64,000 bases of DNA, taken from positions 2,356,001 through 2,420,000 of the forward strand of contig NZ_UGNX01000001.1 of the NCBI RefSeq assembly GCF_900452415.1. The letters are read 5' to 3'. The position numbers were made by a program, and so were the translations under genes. The stretch comes from Legionella cincinnatiensis (GTDB lineage: Bacteria > Pseudomonadota > Gammaproteobacteria > Legionellales > Legionellaceae). Of the stretch, positions 45,879-55,380 are shown piece by piece (position 1 is the first letter of the stretch; every line of letters begins with the position of its first letter). A model generated the notes under the pieces. The model saw nothing but the letters and a program-made list of their open reading frames with translations, was not told the origin of the DNA and did no database searches.

Positions 45879-46332
45879 AGTGTGTCCGTACATAAAAAGT
45901 GAGCATGGATTACAAAATTCGCAAGTGAGCTAGGGTTGAAGTCATATATGGTCATGCATCTCATGTAACATTGACGAAACCAATTACCACGAACTTTATT
46001 TTAGATATTATCTAACGTATTGAGAGGAACAGTCAATGAACAAGATCTTAAGTGACAGCAAAATAGAGTAACTCAAGTAATTTATCTAATTTTCGCAAGA
46101 AAAAACACCATGTTTCAAAAGAATATCTAACATACTGTAATCAATCGTTTTTTAGAACTTTTCTGTAGCCTCATAATTTTTTCTTAATTTCTTCAATGTA
46201 AATTACAAAAATAATAATCATTACACATAGTTTATCTATATAATCCTAAAATTAACAATTGAATCTACTACGAGACGCACGTTTAGGATAATTGATCAAC
46301 ATGCCTAGAACCGTTACTACAAGGAAAATGCA
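45879..46332. other. Divergent intergenic stretch with a weak Fur-like site
   Basis: About 450 bases between divergent genes. Positions 46207-46225 match 14 of 19 bases of the Fur consensus (ATAATCATTAC core), which in such AT-rich DNA is only suggestive. Confidence 0.35.
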
Positions 46333-46917
46333 ATGATAAAAAAAATAAGTCTCATCGTATTAGGCTTTATTTTAGTTGCTTGTACTCGGAGCAAAGAACC
46401 CCAGTATTATCTATTAAATCCTATCGCTATGCCCAATAAACAGATGAATCACTATAATAATTTACATTTGGGCATTGATGACATTACCATTCCCGCCTAC
46501 CTTGAAAAACCGCAAATAATGATCTCTTACTCACCAAACCGAGTCGAATTGGAAGAATACCATCAATGGGCTGGAGCTCTTGATAAAAACATAAAAAGTG
46601 TCATTTCAACTAATTTAAGCAGTTTACTACCCGGCGCCATTGTTGAAAGTTCACCTTGGAATGTTAAATTCAAACCAAACTATCAATTACAAATTGATAT
46701 TGAACAATTTACTATCGATATGCAAGGCAATAGCATATTACGTGCTGAATTCATTCTTTATCATCAAGATAATATTTTTAAGAAACAAAACGTTTATTAT
46801 CGATTAAAAGTTCCCCACATCACGATAGAAAATCTTATAGCCAGTATGAACAATAACTTGACGCATTTGACACAAGACATTGCTAAAGCTTTTCGCTCTT
46901 TCCATGATAAATCATAA
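46333..46917 (+). CDS. PqiC-family lipoprotein (ABC-transport auxiliary)
   Basis: 194 residues with a lipoprotein signal: MIKKISLIVLGFILVAC, lipobox LVAC with Cys17. AAGGA precedes the ATG. The body matches the PqiC/YmbA family (YYLLNP near the N-terminus, a LGIDDITIPAYLEKPQIMI strand pair, then AGALDKNI). These outer-membrane lipoproteins partner Mce-domain proteins that move lipids between membranes. Here it is convergent with the Mce and permease genes, as part of the same locus but a separate transcript. Confidence 0.85.
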   Translation: MIKKISLIVLGFILVACTRSKEPQYYLLNPIAMPNKQMNHYNNLHLGIDDITIPAYLEKPQIMISYSPNRVELEEYHQWAGALDKNIKSVISTNLSSLLPGAIVESSPWNVKFKPNYQLQIDIEQFTIDMQGNSILRAEFILYHQDNIFKKQNVYYRLKVPHITIENLIASMNNNLTHLTQDIAKAFRSFHDKS

Positions 46918-46970
46918 CACTGTCGTCATAATGAACTAATAAAAAATACTATTAAAATTGCTTTAGTTTT

Positions 46971-47723
46971 TTACGCTTTACCCCGTAATAAAGATTCGGG
47001 ATGTCGCGCTAAATAATCAGTTAAATTTTCAAATGAATTTGCCGCTTTTGAAAATTGAGTTAAAGCTTGAGTAAAATAAGCAATAAATGGCGGTGTATTT
47101 AGATCTAGATTATTGGCTAATTTTTCAATACTATCAGCCATAGCTTTAGTTTGCTTAATTACTTGCGCAACTTCTTTGGATTGTAGCAAATTATTAATAG
47201 TATTTAACGTTGTTTTAACTGATGTTAATGCATCAGTTAAAGAGGTTGTTTTCTTATTTTCTACCGTGGGAAAAACTGGATATTGATTATAAAAACTTTT
47301 TTTATTAGTGAACTTTTCTGTAGATTTTTTAGATGGGATGAGAGCAATTTCTGCATCTCCAGTTAAAAAGTTAGTCTGCGTTACAGTGGCTGCATAACCT
47401 TTTTTTATTAAAATATCAACGGGATGATATTTTGCTCCATAGGTCCTTGCAACATAAAAGTCGACATACACAGGTATTTCAACTTCGGTTTTATCTTTAT
47501 TTTCTGCAATTTCTATAAGCTTAACTTCACCAATTTTAACTCCACGATAAGTTACTTTTGACGTAACCTTTAAACCGGTTAATGAACCCTGAAAAAACAT
47601 TACATAAGTATCATGACGTGCTACTAAGTATTCTTTATACAAAAATCTAGCGGCAAAAATCATCAAACAAAGTGCACCCACAACAAAAATACCCACGAAT
47701 GTATAATATCGTTCTTGATGCAT
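46971..47723 (-). CDS. Mce/MlaD-family lipid transport protein
   Basis: 250 residues. An N-terminal membrane anchor (YTFVGIFVVGALCLMIFAA) is followed by the Mce domain: LTGLKVTSKVTYRGVKIGEV (about 48-67) is its hallmark. The C-terminal half is helical. Mce proteins form hexameric rings that carry phospholipids through the periplasm. The start lies 7 bases after the permease stop, so the two are co-transcribed. No MlaF-type ATPase gene is nearby. Confidence 0.9.
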   Translation of the reverse strand: MHQERYYTFVGIFVVGALCLMIFAARFLYKEYLVARHDTYVMFFQGSLTGLKVTSKVTYRGVKIGEVKLIEIAENKDKTEVEIPVYVDFYVARTYGAKYHPVDILIKKGYAATVTQTNFLTGDAEIALIPSKKSTEKFTNKKSFYNQYPVFPTVENKKTTSLTDALTSVKTTLNTINNLLQSKEVAQVIKQTKAMADSIEKLANNLDLNTPPFIAYFTQALTQFSKAANSFENLTDYLARHPESLLRGKA

Positions 47724-47730
47724 AATTGTC

Positions 47731-48492
47731 CTATTCCCAATAATTCAAACAAAGCCCTGTTAGAGCGAGCCATAAAAAGCCTCTCGTCATCATCCGTGAT
47801 ACGGTTAGCCTTAATGAAAGGCTTCTAACAGTCATGTCATAATAGTAATACCCTATTGTCAAGCTAACAATGGTACAATACAGTGTCGTTTTTAAAATGG
47901 AGTAGACCACGTCGTAAATTGTTATAGCAGTGAGTATACGTACCATGGGTACATAGAGATTAGTATACAAAAAATATTGGTACGTAATATAAATGCTTAT
48001 AAAAAATGCCGCAACAGCATAGGCATACAACAACCCACCCGCAATATTAATGCCAATGAGTACTGGCAATATATGGTTAACAACAACTTGCTGAGGTGCA
48101 TTAAGCTCCTCTTCATTTACTTTCACATTAATGAAATTTAATGCAGATTGTATGCATAACAATACTCCAATGACAAAAGGCACTAAATCATGGGTTAAAA
48201 TATTCTGTGCAATTAACCGTCCATCACGTTGCAAATTATAAGGTGTTAGAATGCTATTCACTTTCATAACCATTGAAATGCCTAAGAAAGTACTGATGAA
48301 CATAAAAGGAATTACAAGCTTGACACCTGCATAATATATTGTCCTTACAATGTTAAGCCACGCAAGACGTAATCGTCCCATCAGCATATTAATAAGGCTG
48401 CAATATAAATGCCCCATGAAACGTAAAAATAATATAAATGAATAAACAAACTCTACAACGTAAGTGCCCAATTTGTTGAAAACATACATCAT
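47731..48492 (-). CDS. MlaE-family permease
   Basis: 253 residues, about six membrane segments. The MlaE features are LVIPFMFISTFLGISMVMKV (about 58-77) and IGINIAGGLLYAYAVA later. Two adjacent ATGs exist (48492, 48489); AAGGA gives better spacing for the second. It is the inner-membrane partner of the Mce protein. Unusually for this family the cognate ATPase is not encoded next to it, so it must share one or have lost activity. Confidence 0.82.
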   Translation of the reverse strand: MMYVFNKLGTYVVEFVYSFILFLRFMGHLYCSLINMLMGRLRLAWLNIVRTIYYAGVKLVIPFMFISTFLGISMVMKVNSILTPYNLQRDGRLIAQNILTHDLVPFVIGVLLCIQSALNFINVKVNEEELNAPQQVVVNHILPVLIGINIAGGLLYAYAVAAFFISIYITYQYFLYTNLYVPMVRILTAITIYDVVYSILKTTLYCTIVSLTIGYYYYDMTVRSLSLRLTVSRMMTRGFLWLALTGLCLNYWE

Positions 48493-48751
48493 ATTATCCT
48501 TAATTAATTATGATGATCATGAAAACTTTATCAAAATAACGATGTGATAGATACGGTGTAGTTCTTTAAAAACTCATTTTCAAGATTAGATTGTTAAGAA
48601 AGCGGTTATCAGAAGCCGCTAATTCAACAAGGTGATATTTTCTTAATTAAAGTCTATTTTTCGGCTACACTTTAATGAAACATTCAAAAAGCATTATAGG
48701 AAATGACTGCTCTATTTTTAAATACAAAATTGCACCCACTTTTTTTAAAAA

Positions 48752-51163
48752 ATGAAAGAAAAAATCGTTTTTAAAAAAATAGTCTTATATAATCTGGTTG
48801 TTATTTTTTTCTATATTTTAAGCGGCTTTTTAGGGCTTATGCTTGCCGTACCTCCAGGTTATGCGACCACAATTTGGGCCTCATCAGGGATTGCGCTTGG
48901 TTCCGTGCTCGTTTGGAATTTGCGAACTTTACCTGGTATTTTTATTGCCTCATTTATCCTTAATTGTTATATAACATTTAACAATGTTGGGGATTTATTT
49001 GATTTTTCGAAATTATTTCCAGGATTAATAACAGGAGCCGGTGCTTTACTTCAGGCATTATTTGGTTGGTGGCTTGTCAAACGATTTGTCCGATTAAACA
49101 ACCCCCTACATCTCCCTAAGGATATTCTTATTTTTGCACTTCTTACGGGCCCAGTTTCTTGTGTTATTGCTGCAACTATAAGTAATGTAGGCTTATATTG
49201 GTTAGGAGTAATATCTTCTGAAAATCTCTCTTTAAGCTGGATTACCTGGTGGATAGGAGACAGTATTGGCGTGCTGATTTTTACTCCAGTTTTTCTGATT
49301 TTATTTGCCAAACCCAGAAAATTATGGCGAAGCCGAATAATCCCTATCCTCGTTCCCTTATGTTTGACGTTCATTATCGTGATTATTGCTCATGTATTTT
49401 ATAGATACTCAGAATTTAAACACATTCAATCAAAATTCGCTGGAGCCATTCAATATAAATTTAACCTGCTCACCGAAAAACTTAAATTAACAAAGGAAAC
49501 TGCCCATACAACTTCTCTTTTCCTTGCCGCAGCACCCATTATCAATAAAGAAGAGTTTCAACGCCTAGGAACTTTGCTGTTACAAGAAAATTCAATCATT
49601 CAATCCATACAATGGGTACCCAAAGTAACCAACAGAGAGAATTTTGAAAAAAAATATCATCTTGAAATTTTGGGAAAAAACTCTAAAAACTATTCCTCTT
49701 CAAAGAAAAAATCGGTGTATTACCCTATTCTTTTTACCGTTTCAAAAAGTCATAATATTTTTCCTAATGGTTATGATTTATCATCAAACCCCAATCTCAT
49801 TAACAGGCTAAACGACACACCTGTACTATTAGGAAGTAAAGGAAAAATTGATAAGATGCTCATTATTTCTCCGGTTTATCGATCTAATCAAATTGCAGGA
49901 TTTACTATTTTACAAATTAATTTTGTTCAGTTATTCAATCAATTTTTTGATAATTTTTTAAATTACTCAAACCTTATGATTAAAATAAGCTCACCTGATT
50001 TAAATTCCCCTATTTTTGAGATTTATAATAAAACCATGCGATACAATCCTGACGAATCATATAGTATTTCTTATACAAAATATTTTGCAGATTCAGCATG
50101 GAATATTACTGCTACTTTATCTCCATACTTTTCGCTTAGTCGATTTCCTTGGCATGCATGGTTAGCCCTAACAACAACTCTATTTTTTTGTGTGTTAATG
50201 AATATCATTTTATTTATTCTCTACGGCCAGCGTTATTTAATCCAATATCTTGCTTATGCAAAAACGATGCAACTAAAAACAGAAAAGGCAAAAAATTTAT
50301 TACTGTTAAATGCAGCAGGCGAAGGCATATTTCGAATAGATATCAATTATAAAATCACGTTTATTAATCCAGCTGCCAAAAAATTACTAGGCTACTCAAG
50401 TAACGAATTGAAAAATGAATCTATAATTAAAATTCTGTGCGAAAAAATAACTCCTCCCAACAAAATTGAGAGCACATCAATTTATAAGGCGATCCAGGAG
50501 CAAACGATCATTAGAGCAAAAGAAGCGGTATTCTGGAAAAAGGATCATAGTTACCTTTCAGTGGAATATACCTGCATCCCTGTCATAATAAATCACAAAG
50601 TTATAGGTGCTGCTATCATTTTTAGTGATATTACTGAACGATTGGATAATGAGAAAAAATTAATAAAGATGGCTCATTATGATCCTTTAACCAAATTGCC
50701 CAATCGACAGAGTTTTTTTGACTACTTAGAACATGCCTTAGGTCGAGCGTGCAGAAACAAAACCCAATTAGGCTTATGTTTTATTGATATTGATAATTTT
50801 AAAGTGATTAACGATACTTTTGGACATGCCTATGGCGATAAATTATTAATGGCTTTGTCTGAAATTATAACTCCTTATTTACGGGAAATTGATTATTTTG
50901 CAAGAATAGGAGGAGACGAATTTGGGTTGATTTTTGAACAAATTCATCAACATGATGATTTAATTAAAATATTCGAACGCATTTTATCCGCTTTTCATAA
51001 TCCGATTCAAATAGATGATCTATTCATCAAAGCATCCATCAGTATTGGAGTCGCAATGTATCCTAAACATGGTTCGGATACGCAAACACTTTTTGTGAAC
51101 GCTGATATTGCTATGTATCATGCTAAAGCACAAGGAAAAGCCACCTACTCTTTTTTTAGGTGA
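48752..51163 (+). CDS. MASE1-PAS-GGDEF diguanylate cyclase
   Basis: 803 residues. The N-terminal ~210 residues are a MASE1 membrane sensor (TIWASSGIALGSVLVW, ITWWIGDSIGVLIFTP). A periplasmic region of ~230 residues with CHASE character follows, then a membrane segment, a PAS domain (about 505-620, GIFRIDINYKITFINPAAKK), and a GGDEF domain. The GGDEF motif is intact (720-724) and is preceded by the inhibitory RxxD (REID), so it should make c-di-GMP with feedback control. No EAL domain. Single gene; a weak ribosome binding site precedes the ATG. Confidence 0.92.
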   Translation: MKEKIVFKKIVLYNLVVIFFYILSGFLGLMLAVPPGYATTIWASSGIALGSVLVWNLRTLPGIFIASFILNCYITFNNVGDLFDFSKLFPGLITGAGALLQALFGWWLVKRFVRLNNPLHLPKDILIFALLTGPVSCVIAATISNVGLYWLGVISSENLSLSWITWWIGDSIGVLIFTPVFLILFAKPRKLWRSRIIPILVPLCLTFIIVIIAHVFYRYSEFKHIQSKFAGAIQYKFNLLTEKLKLTKETAHTTSLFLAAAPIINKEEFQRLGTLLLQENSIIQSIQWVPKVTNRENFEKKYHLEILGKNSKNYSSSKKKSVYYPILFTVSKSHNIFPNGYDLSSNPNLINRLNDTPVLLGSKGKIDKMLIISPVYRSNQIAGFTILQINFVQLFNQFFDNFLNYSNLMIKISSPDLNSPIFEIYNKTMRYNPDESYSISYTKYFADSAWNITATLSPYFSLSRFPWHAWLALTTTLFFCVLMNIILFILYGQRYLIQYLAYAKTMQLKTEKAKNLLLLNAAGEGIFRIDINYKITFINPAAKKLLGYSSNELKNESIIKILCEKITPPNKIESTSIYKAIQEQTIIRAKEAVFWKKDHSYLSVEYTCIPVIINHKVIGAAIIFSDITERLDNEKKLIKMAHYDPLTKLPNRQSFFDYLEHALGRACRNKTQLGLCFIDIDNFKVINDTFGHAYGDKLLMALSEIITPYLREIDYFARIGGDEFGLIFEQIHQHDDLIKIFERILSAFHNPIQIDDLFIKASISIGVAMYPKHGSDTQTLFVNADIAMYHAKAQGKATYSFFR

Positions 51164-51271
51164 AGTGATCACTAAACGTAGCAATTTCTTTTGCTTACGG
51201 AACAATGAATTAATTTTTTCAATCAATTAGGAAATATCGCTAGCAAAAACCCATTTCATCCAAACGATGGC

Positions 51272-52042
51272 TCAGTTTTCTTGGGTCCTTAATTCTTTTA
51301 TCTTAAGTTCCGGCACTATTCGATATACGAATCGCAATATTTTCAAAAAATAAAAATAGAGTGAATTAATCATTAAATCAACAAATACATATAAAATTGC
51401 GGCTGCGGAAGGGGTAAACCCGATAGGAGGGAAATGAGGATGAGCTCCTGTAACCCCATACCATGACCAGGTGTAAAATATGGTGCCCATCAATTCCAAG
51501 TAGTACGTCATAGCAAACATAAACAAATAAAAAAGCTTATTTTTGCGAAAACGTAAAACGACCAGAAATGTAAGGTAACCAAGGAAGCCCGCAACATCGT
51601 TGATCATAAATAACGACAGGAATGCGGCTAGAAAAGCAAATTGAGCCAGACATTGTTTCACTTTTACTTTGTTCCGAATTATACAGGGGTGTCTACTGGT
51701 GTAGTAAACCATCGCATAGAGAAGAGCATGACCCAGCGGAATATAGACTGGAATATTTTTTAAGCGATACTCATAAAGCCCTAGAATCAAAGAGCCAAAA
51801 ATTTCACCACCCAAACCGCATAAAGTCATTAATAAAATCAGCCAATACAGTTTTTCGCGAGTATAAAAAAGGAAGAGGCTATAAGTGACGATACTGATTA
51901 TATTACAGATATCTTGTCCATGGCTAATGAATTGAGCTGCCCAGGGACTATCAATTAATAAAAACAAAGGAAGGCCAAGCAACACGAAATTGACCAGTCT
52001 ATACATCATTTGATCTGAATGAATAGAGCTATTTACTGACAT
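51272..52042 (-). CDS. Unknown polytopic membrane protein
   Basis: 256 residues, about eight membrane segments. Recognisable phrases are GGEIFGSLILGLYEYRLKNI, then PVYIPLGHALLYAMVYY in the middle and FPPIGFTPSAAAILYVFVD near the end. The pattern Y-x-Y followed by PxYIPLGH is reminiscent of carotenoid-enzyme-like membrane proteins such as the one at 61303, but the similarity is too thin to assign. No signal for a substrate. Confidence 0.7.
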   Translation of the reverse strand: MSVNSSIHSDQMMYRLVNFVLLGLPLFLLIDSPWAAQFISHGQDICNIISIVTYSLFLFYTREKLYWLILLMTLCGLGGEIFGSLILGLYEYRLKNIPVYIPLGHALLYAMVYYTSRHPCIIRNKVKVKQCLAQFAFLAAFLSLFMINDVAGFLGYLTFLVVLRFRKNKLFYLFMFAMTYYLELMGTIFYTWSWYGVTGAHPHFPPIGFTPSAAAILYVFVDLMINSLYFYFLKILRFVYRIVPELKIKELRTQEN

Positions 52043-52134
52043 ATTCTATGTTTATTAAAAAGAATGATTGATATGATAACGTAGCTTCTATTGAGAAAGC
52101 ATTATAAAATATATTTTTTTTAAAGGAAATTTTG

Positions 52135-52662
52135 ATGAGCAAGGAAAAGAAAATTCTGCTGTTAAAGAACTGGATTGAGCAACTTGTTCGTAATCCTAAT
52201 CTCTATGTTGCCCTGGCAGTCAGTGCACTGCTTGGCGGCGGTAGTGGAGGGGCCATTGGCCTTTTCTCGGGTGGGTTCATTGGTCAGTCATTTTCTCTTT
52301 GCAACAACCCCAGTAACTTTGTTTTGAATCTTACTCCAGGAATTATGGTTGGAGCACTTTTAGGATTAATTGCGGGGGCACTCTTAGGAGGAGGCATTAC
52401 TATCACTATAACTTTGTTTAAAATTTATAAAAAAACTAAAAACTATCCTGTGTTATCACACGATAATATCGTGCAAGTATTGTCCGCATCCTTCTGGATC
52501 AATCTAGAAATTATCATCGGAATGGGTTTGGGAGCGATTATCGGTAGCCTAAAATCCAGAGGAGTAGGAACTCTAACAGGGGCTGCTCTTGGTCTGTTGA
52601 TTATTGGGTTGACCTCTACACTTAAATCCCCTAAAAAAAGTGAAAAAACAGTAAGAAACTGA
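52135..52662 (+). CDS. Glycine-zipper membrane protein, function unknown
   Basis: 175 residues; AAAGGA lies before the ATG at 52135 (a TTG directly before it is not needed). Three or four Gly-rich hydrophobic segments: LLGGGSGGAIGLFSGGFIGQ, GALLGLIAGALLGGGITITI and GMGLGAIIGSLKSRGVGTLT. Glycine zippers favour helix packing in membranes. No family recognised. Confidence 0.75.
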   Translation: MSKEKKILLLKNWIEQLVRNPNLYVALAVSALLGGGSGGAIGLFSGGFIGQSFSLCNNPSNFVLNLTPGIMVGALLGLIAGALLGGGITITITLFKIYKKTKNYPVLSHDNIVQVLSASFWINLEIIIGMGLGAIIGSLKSRGVGTLTGAALGLLIIGLTSTLKSPKKSEKTVRN

Positions 52663-52828
52663 TTTCATTTCAGCTCCTGGTAAAATCCATGCCCTTATCT
52701 TCTCTGACAATAAAAAAGTCATTCGTAATTGTTTGTGCCATTCATTGTTAAATTAGAATGAAAAACACTATAGTCTTAACCTGTTATCTGTACTGTATTC
52801 ATTGTTAAGCAGGTAGATTTGATACAGA

Positions 52829-53722
52829 CTATATAGAAATAAATAAGTAGAGACAGGGTTGATCTAGTTTCTCTATAAGTTCTGTTTTTATTTGATGTAA
52901 TGACGTAAGCGGGAGCATGATTTCAGGAAGTACAATAATATGAACAAAAATAGCCCTTCCTGCTTTTCGTATAAATATTTTTGTAATAAATTTATCTAAA
53001 TTTTTCTCTTTAAAATGCTCATAAACGATACGATCAATTTTATTGCCTAATTGACTATCGGACATTACATCCAAAAGTTCCTCTGAATTTATTTTTAATA
53101 ATTTAATCGGTTCACGTATAATGATAAAAACTAAACAAATAACGAGCACAGGATCAATATAAGGAATAATAAAAGCATATGCAGTGCCATTGAGACCGAC
53201 ACCCAAGAAAAATGCAATGCTCAACATAATACTTTGTAACCCATCAATAAACCACACCAGTCCTTGGGACAATAACAACTGATTGTTCTTGGGTCTTGCA
53301 AAACGATAAAAAAGAAATGCCATCAAAAAGCAGGCACCAGCAGCTATTCCTTGATAAAAAGCTGGCAATAAAAAATTCTTGATATGATGTAAATGGATGA
53401 TGTCTCTAACAGCAGAGGTTAAAGCAAAGGCACAAGAACCTATAATCAATGCACCTTCACCTAGAATTACCAGTGGTTCAAGTTTATAGTAACCAAACTG
53501 AAATTTCTTAGAATAATGCAAGTTCATTTTCTGACTGGTCAGAAAAATCAGATAGGTACTAAAAATCCCTATCGAACAATACATCCCATCGATAGTAATG
53601 GCGGTAGAATCAATATGCGCGCCAATAAGGATACCTATTATTCCCATAACAGCAGTAAGGGCAATAGAAATCTTTATAAGATCCTGCTCTTTTCGAAAAT
53701 CATCCGAAATTAAGTTTTTCAT
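52829..53722 (-). CDS. Cation diffusion facilitator-like protein with altered metal site
   Basis: 297 residues, six membrane segments and a C-terminal cytosolic domain with the typical CDF layout (KISIALTAVMGIIGILIG start, FQFGYYKLEPL after segment 2). In segment 2 the usual D-x3-D is AITIDGMYCSIG and in segment 5 the usual H-x3-D is GLVWFIDGLQSI, so the second Asp and the His of the zinc site are missing. It is probably a family member with changed or lost metal transport. It is not near any metal-resistance gene. Confidence 0.8.
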   Translation of the reverse strand: MKNLISDDFRKEQDLIKISIALTAVMGIIGILIGAHIDSTAITIDGMYCSIGIFSTYLIFLTSQKMNLHYSKKFQFGYYKLEPLVILGEGALIIGSCAFALTSAVRDIIHLHHIKNFLLPAFYQGIAAGACFLMAFLFYRFARPKNNQLLLSQGLVWFIDGLQSIMLSIAFFLGVGLNGTAYAFIIPYIDPVLVICLVFIIIREPIKLLKINSEELLDVMSDSQLGNKIDRIVYEHFKEKNLDKFITKIFIRKAGRAIFVHIIVLPEIMLPLTSLHQIKTELIEKLDQPCLYLFISI

Positions 53723-54183
53723 TTCAAATAATATGTTAAAAGCGTTGATAATATGATCACTTACTTTTCAGTATATCACAGCTATACCTTGCAAATGGAT
53801 AAACCCATGTTTTTAACTCAACTAAGTTTATATTTAAATATAATTTAGTTGCGCTACTAGGGATTTGCTTTTGCCACTGAACCGAAATAATTACCACTAC
53901 TGGTACATGGCTTTTATCATAATCAATTTGTAAAATTAGAGCTCACTCTACTTTTCTAATCCAAAATCTAGCTTCAATATATCAAGCTGATGAACTATGG
54001 TAGTGTCCTCATCCTTCTTTTATCAGTCACACAAGCTTATCCAAAGTTTGGGATCAAATGACTCTTTATATTTCTTTGCTTCAGGAAATATCCAAAGGAG
54101 TTACCGCAAAAATTTGTGCCAAAATTTTGCTATACTTTGTTACATCTATGCATAAATACCATCAATCAAAATAAGGATAGACG
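53723..54183. other. Divergent intergenic stretch, nothing recognised
   Basis: About 460 bases between divergent CDF-like and MFS genes. AAGGA before the MFS start is the only signal identified. Confidence 0.35.
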
Positions 54184-55365
54184 ATGCACAAACTATATGG
54201 ATCTCTTGTTTGGTTGATCGTTACCTTATTTGTTGTTTATTCTTTTTGTTTAAATACTGCCGCAGCAGTATTTTCTGAGCCAATAAAGCAGACCCTAAGT
54301 ACCAGTGATTATGGGGTTTCTATTGCCACGGGGGCATTTATTTTAGGTTTCGCTTGTATGCAAATTCCTGCGGGTTATTTTCTTGATAAATTTAGTCCAA
54401 GAATAGTAGTTAGCGGAGGAGTTTTTTTATTGGCCTTCGGAAATATTTTTATTTCTATTGCGGATAATTTGCCTGTTTTTACCTTTGCTAATTTGATACA
54501 AGGAGTAGGTGCTTCTTTTGCATTTGTCGCCGCAGCAGTTTTAATTTCGCAATGGTTTTCAACAAAAGTCTTTCCTATATTATTTGGTTTAACGCAAACA
54601 CTTTCATGTATTTTAGCTGGAGTACTGCATTATTATTTTAAAGTTGAATTGATATCGCATACTTGGAATGAGATTTATCAAAAACTTGCTATTTTTGGTA
54701 TCATTTTATTTATTTTATCTTTGATTATTGTTCGTGCTCCCAATAAAAAAGACACCTCTGTATCACTCAAGAGCTCTTTGTTATTCGTGTTTAAAAACAA
54801 ACAAATTTTACTGTGTTCGCTTGCTGCAGCAATGTCATTTGGTGTCTTACTTGCTTATGCAAGCCTGTGGTTTATGCCGATTCAAAACTATTATTCAGTA
54901 GATACTCTACAATCAATCCTGATTAGCAGTTTGATTTTTGCAGGAATTGGCATTGGTACCCCCCTATTAGGTTGGCTTTCAAATGCAGTCAAATCAAGAC
55001 TTATGATCATACATATTACCTTAGTCACAGGAACGATGGCGTTATTGCTTGGTATTTATCTTCCTCATTACAACACTAGTGCTGACATCATCACCAAAAT
55101 AGTTTCTTTTTTTATTGGTTTCTTACTTTCTGGTTCAATGCTTTTTTATACTATGGTTAATGAAATTTCATCAGATAACACACGAGGTGTAGCGATAAGT
55201 GTATTGAATACAGCTGTTTTTTTATTTAATACGCTTTTGCTTTTTATTCCCTATTTATTCATCACTACTGTTTCCAAAGAATTTTTTACTTATTTATGGA
55301 TACTACCTTTTTTCATACTTTTTTCAATTTTGTTGATTTATTTTATTAAGGACACAAGCCCATAA
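54184..55365 (+). CDS. MFS transporter (Pht-like), probably for purines or nucleosides
   Basis: 393 residues, 12 membrane segments; AAGGA precedes the ATG. The MFS signature after segment 2 is IPAGYFLDKFSPR. Legionella has a Pht family of MFS transporters importing amino acids and nucleosides. The gene is followed after 15 bases by guanine deaminase, so import of guanine, guanosine or a related compound is a reasonable inference from context, not from sequence motifs. Confidence 0.87.
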   Translation: MHKLYGSLVWLIVTLFVVYSFCLNTAAAVFSEPIKQTLSTSDYGVSIATGAFILGFACMQIPAGYFLDKFSPRIVVSGGVFLLAFGNIFISIADNLPVFTFANLIQGVGASFAFVAAAVLISQWFSTKVFPILFGLTQTLSCILAGVLHYYFKVELISHTWNEIYQKLAIFGIILFILSLIIVRAPNKKDTSVSLKSSLLFVFKNKQILLCSLAAAMSFGVLLAYASLWFMPIQNYYSVDTLQSILISSLIFAGIGIGTPLLGWLSNAVKSRLMIIHITLVTGTMALLLGIYLPHYNTSADIITKIVSFFIGFLLSGSMLFYTMVNEISSDNTRGVAISVLNTAVFLFNTLLLFIPYLFITTVSKEFFTYLWILPFFILFSILLIYFIKDTSP

Positions 55366-55380
55366 CTCATGGAGATTGTT

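Noticed and set aside
46207-46225. Fur box before the GH16 and PqiC-like genes
   Set aside because: 14/19 match with adenine runs in very AT-rich DNA; neither neighbour is an iron gene.
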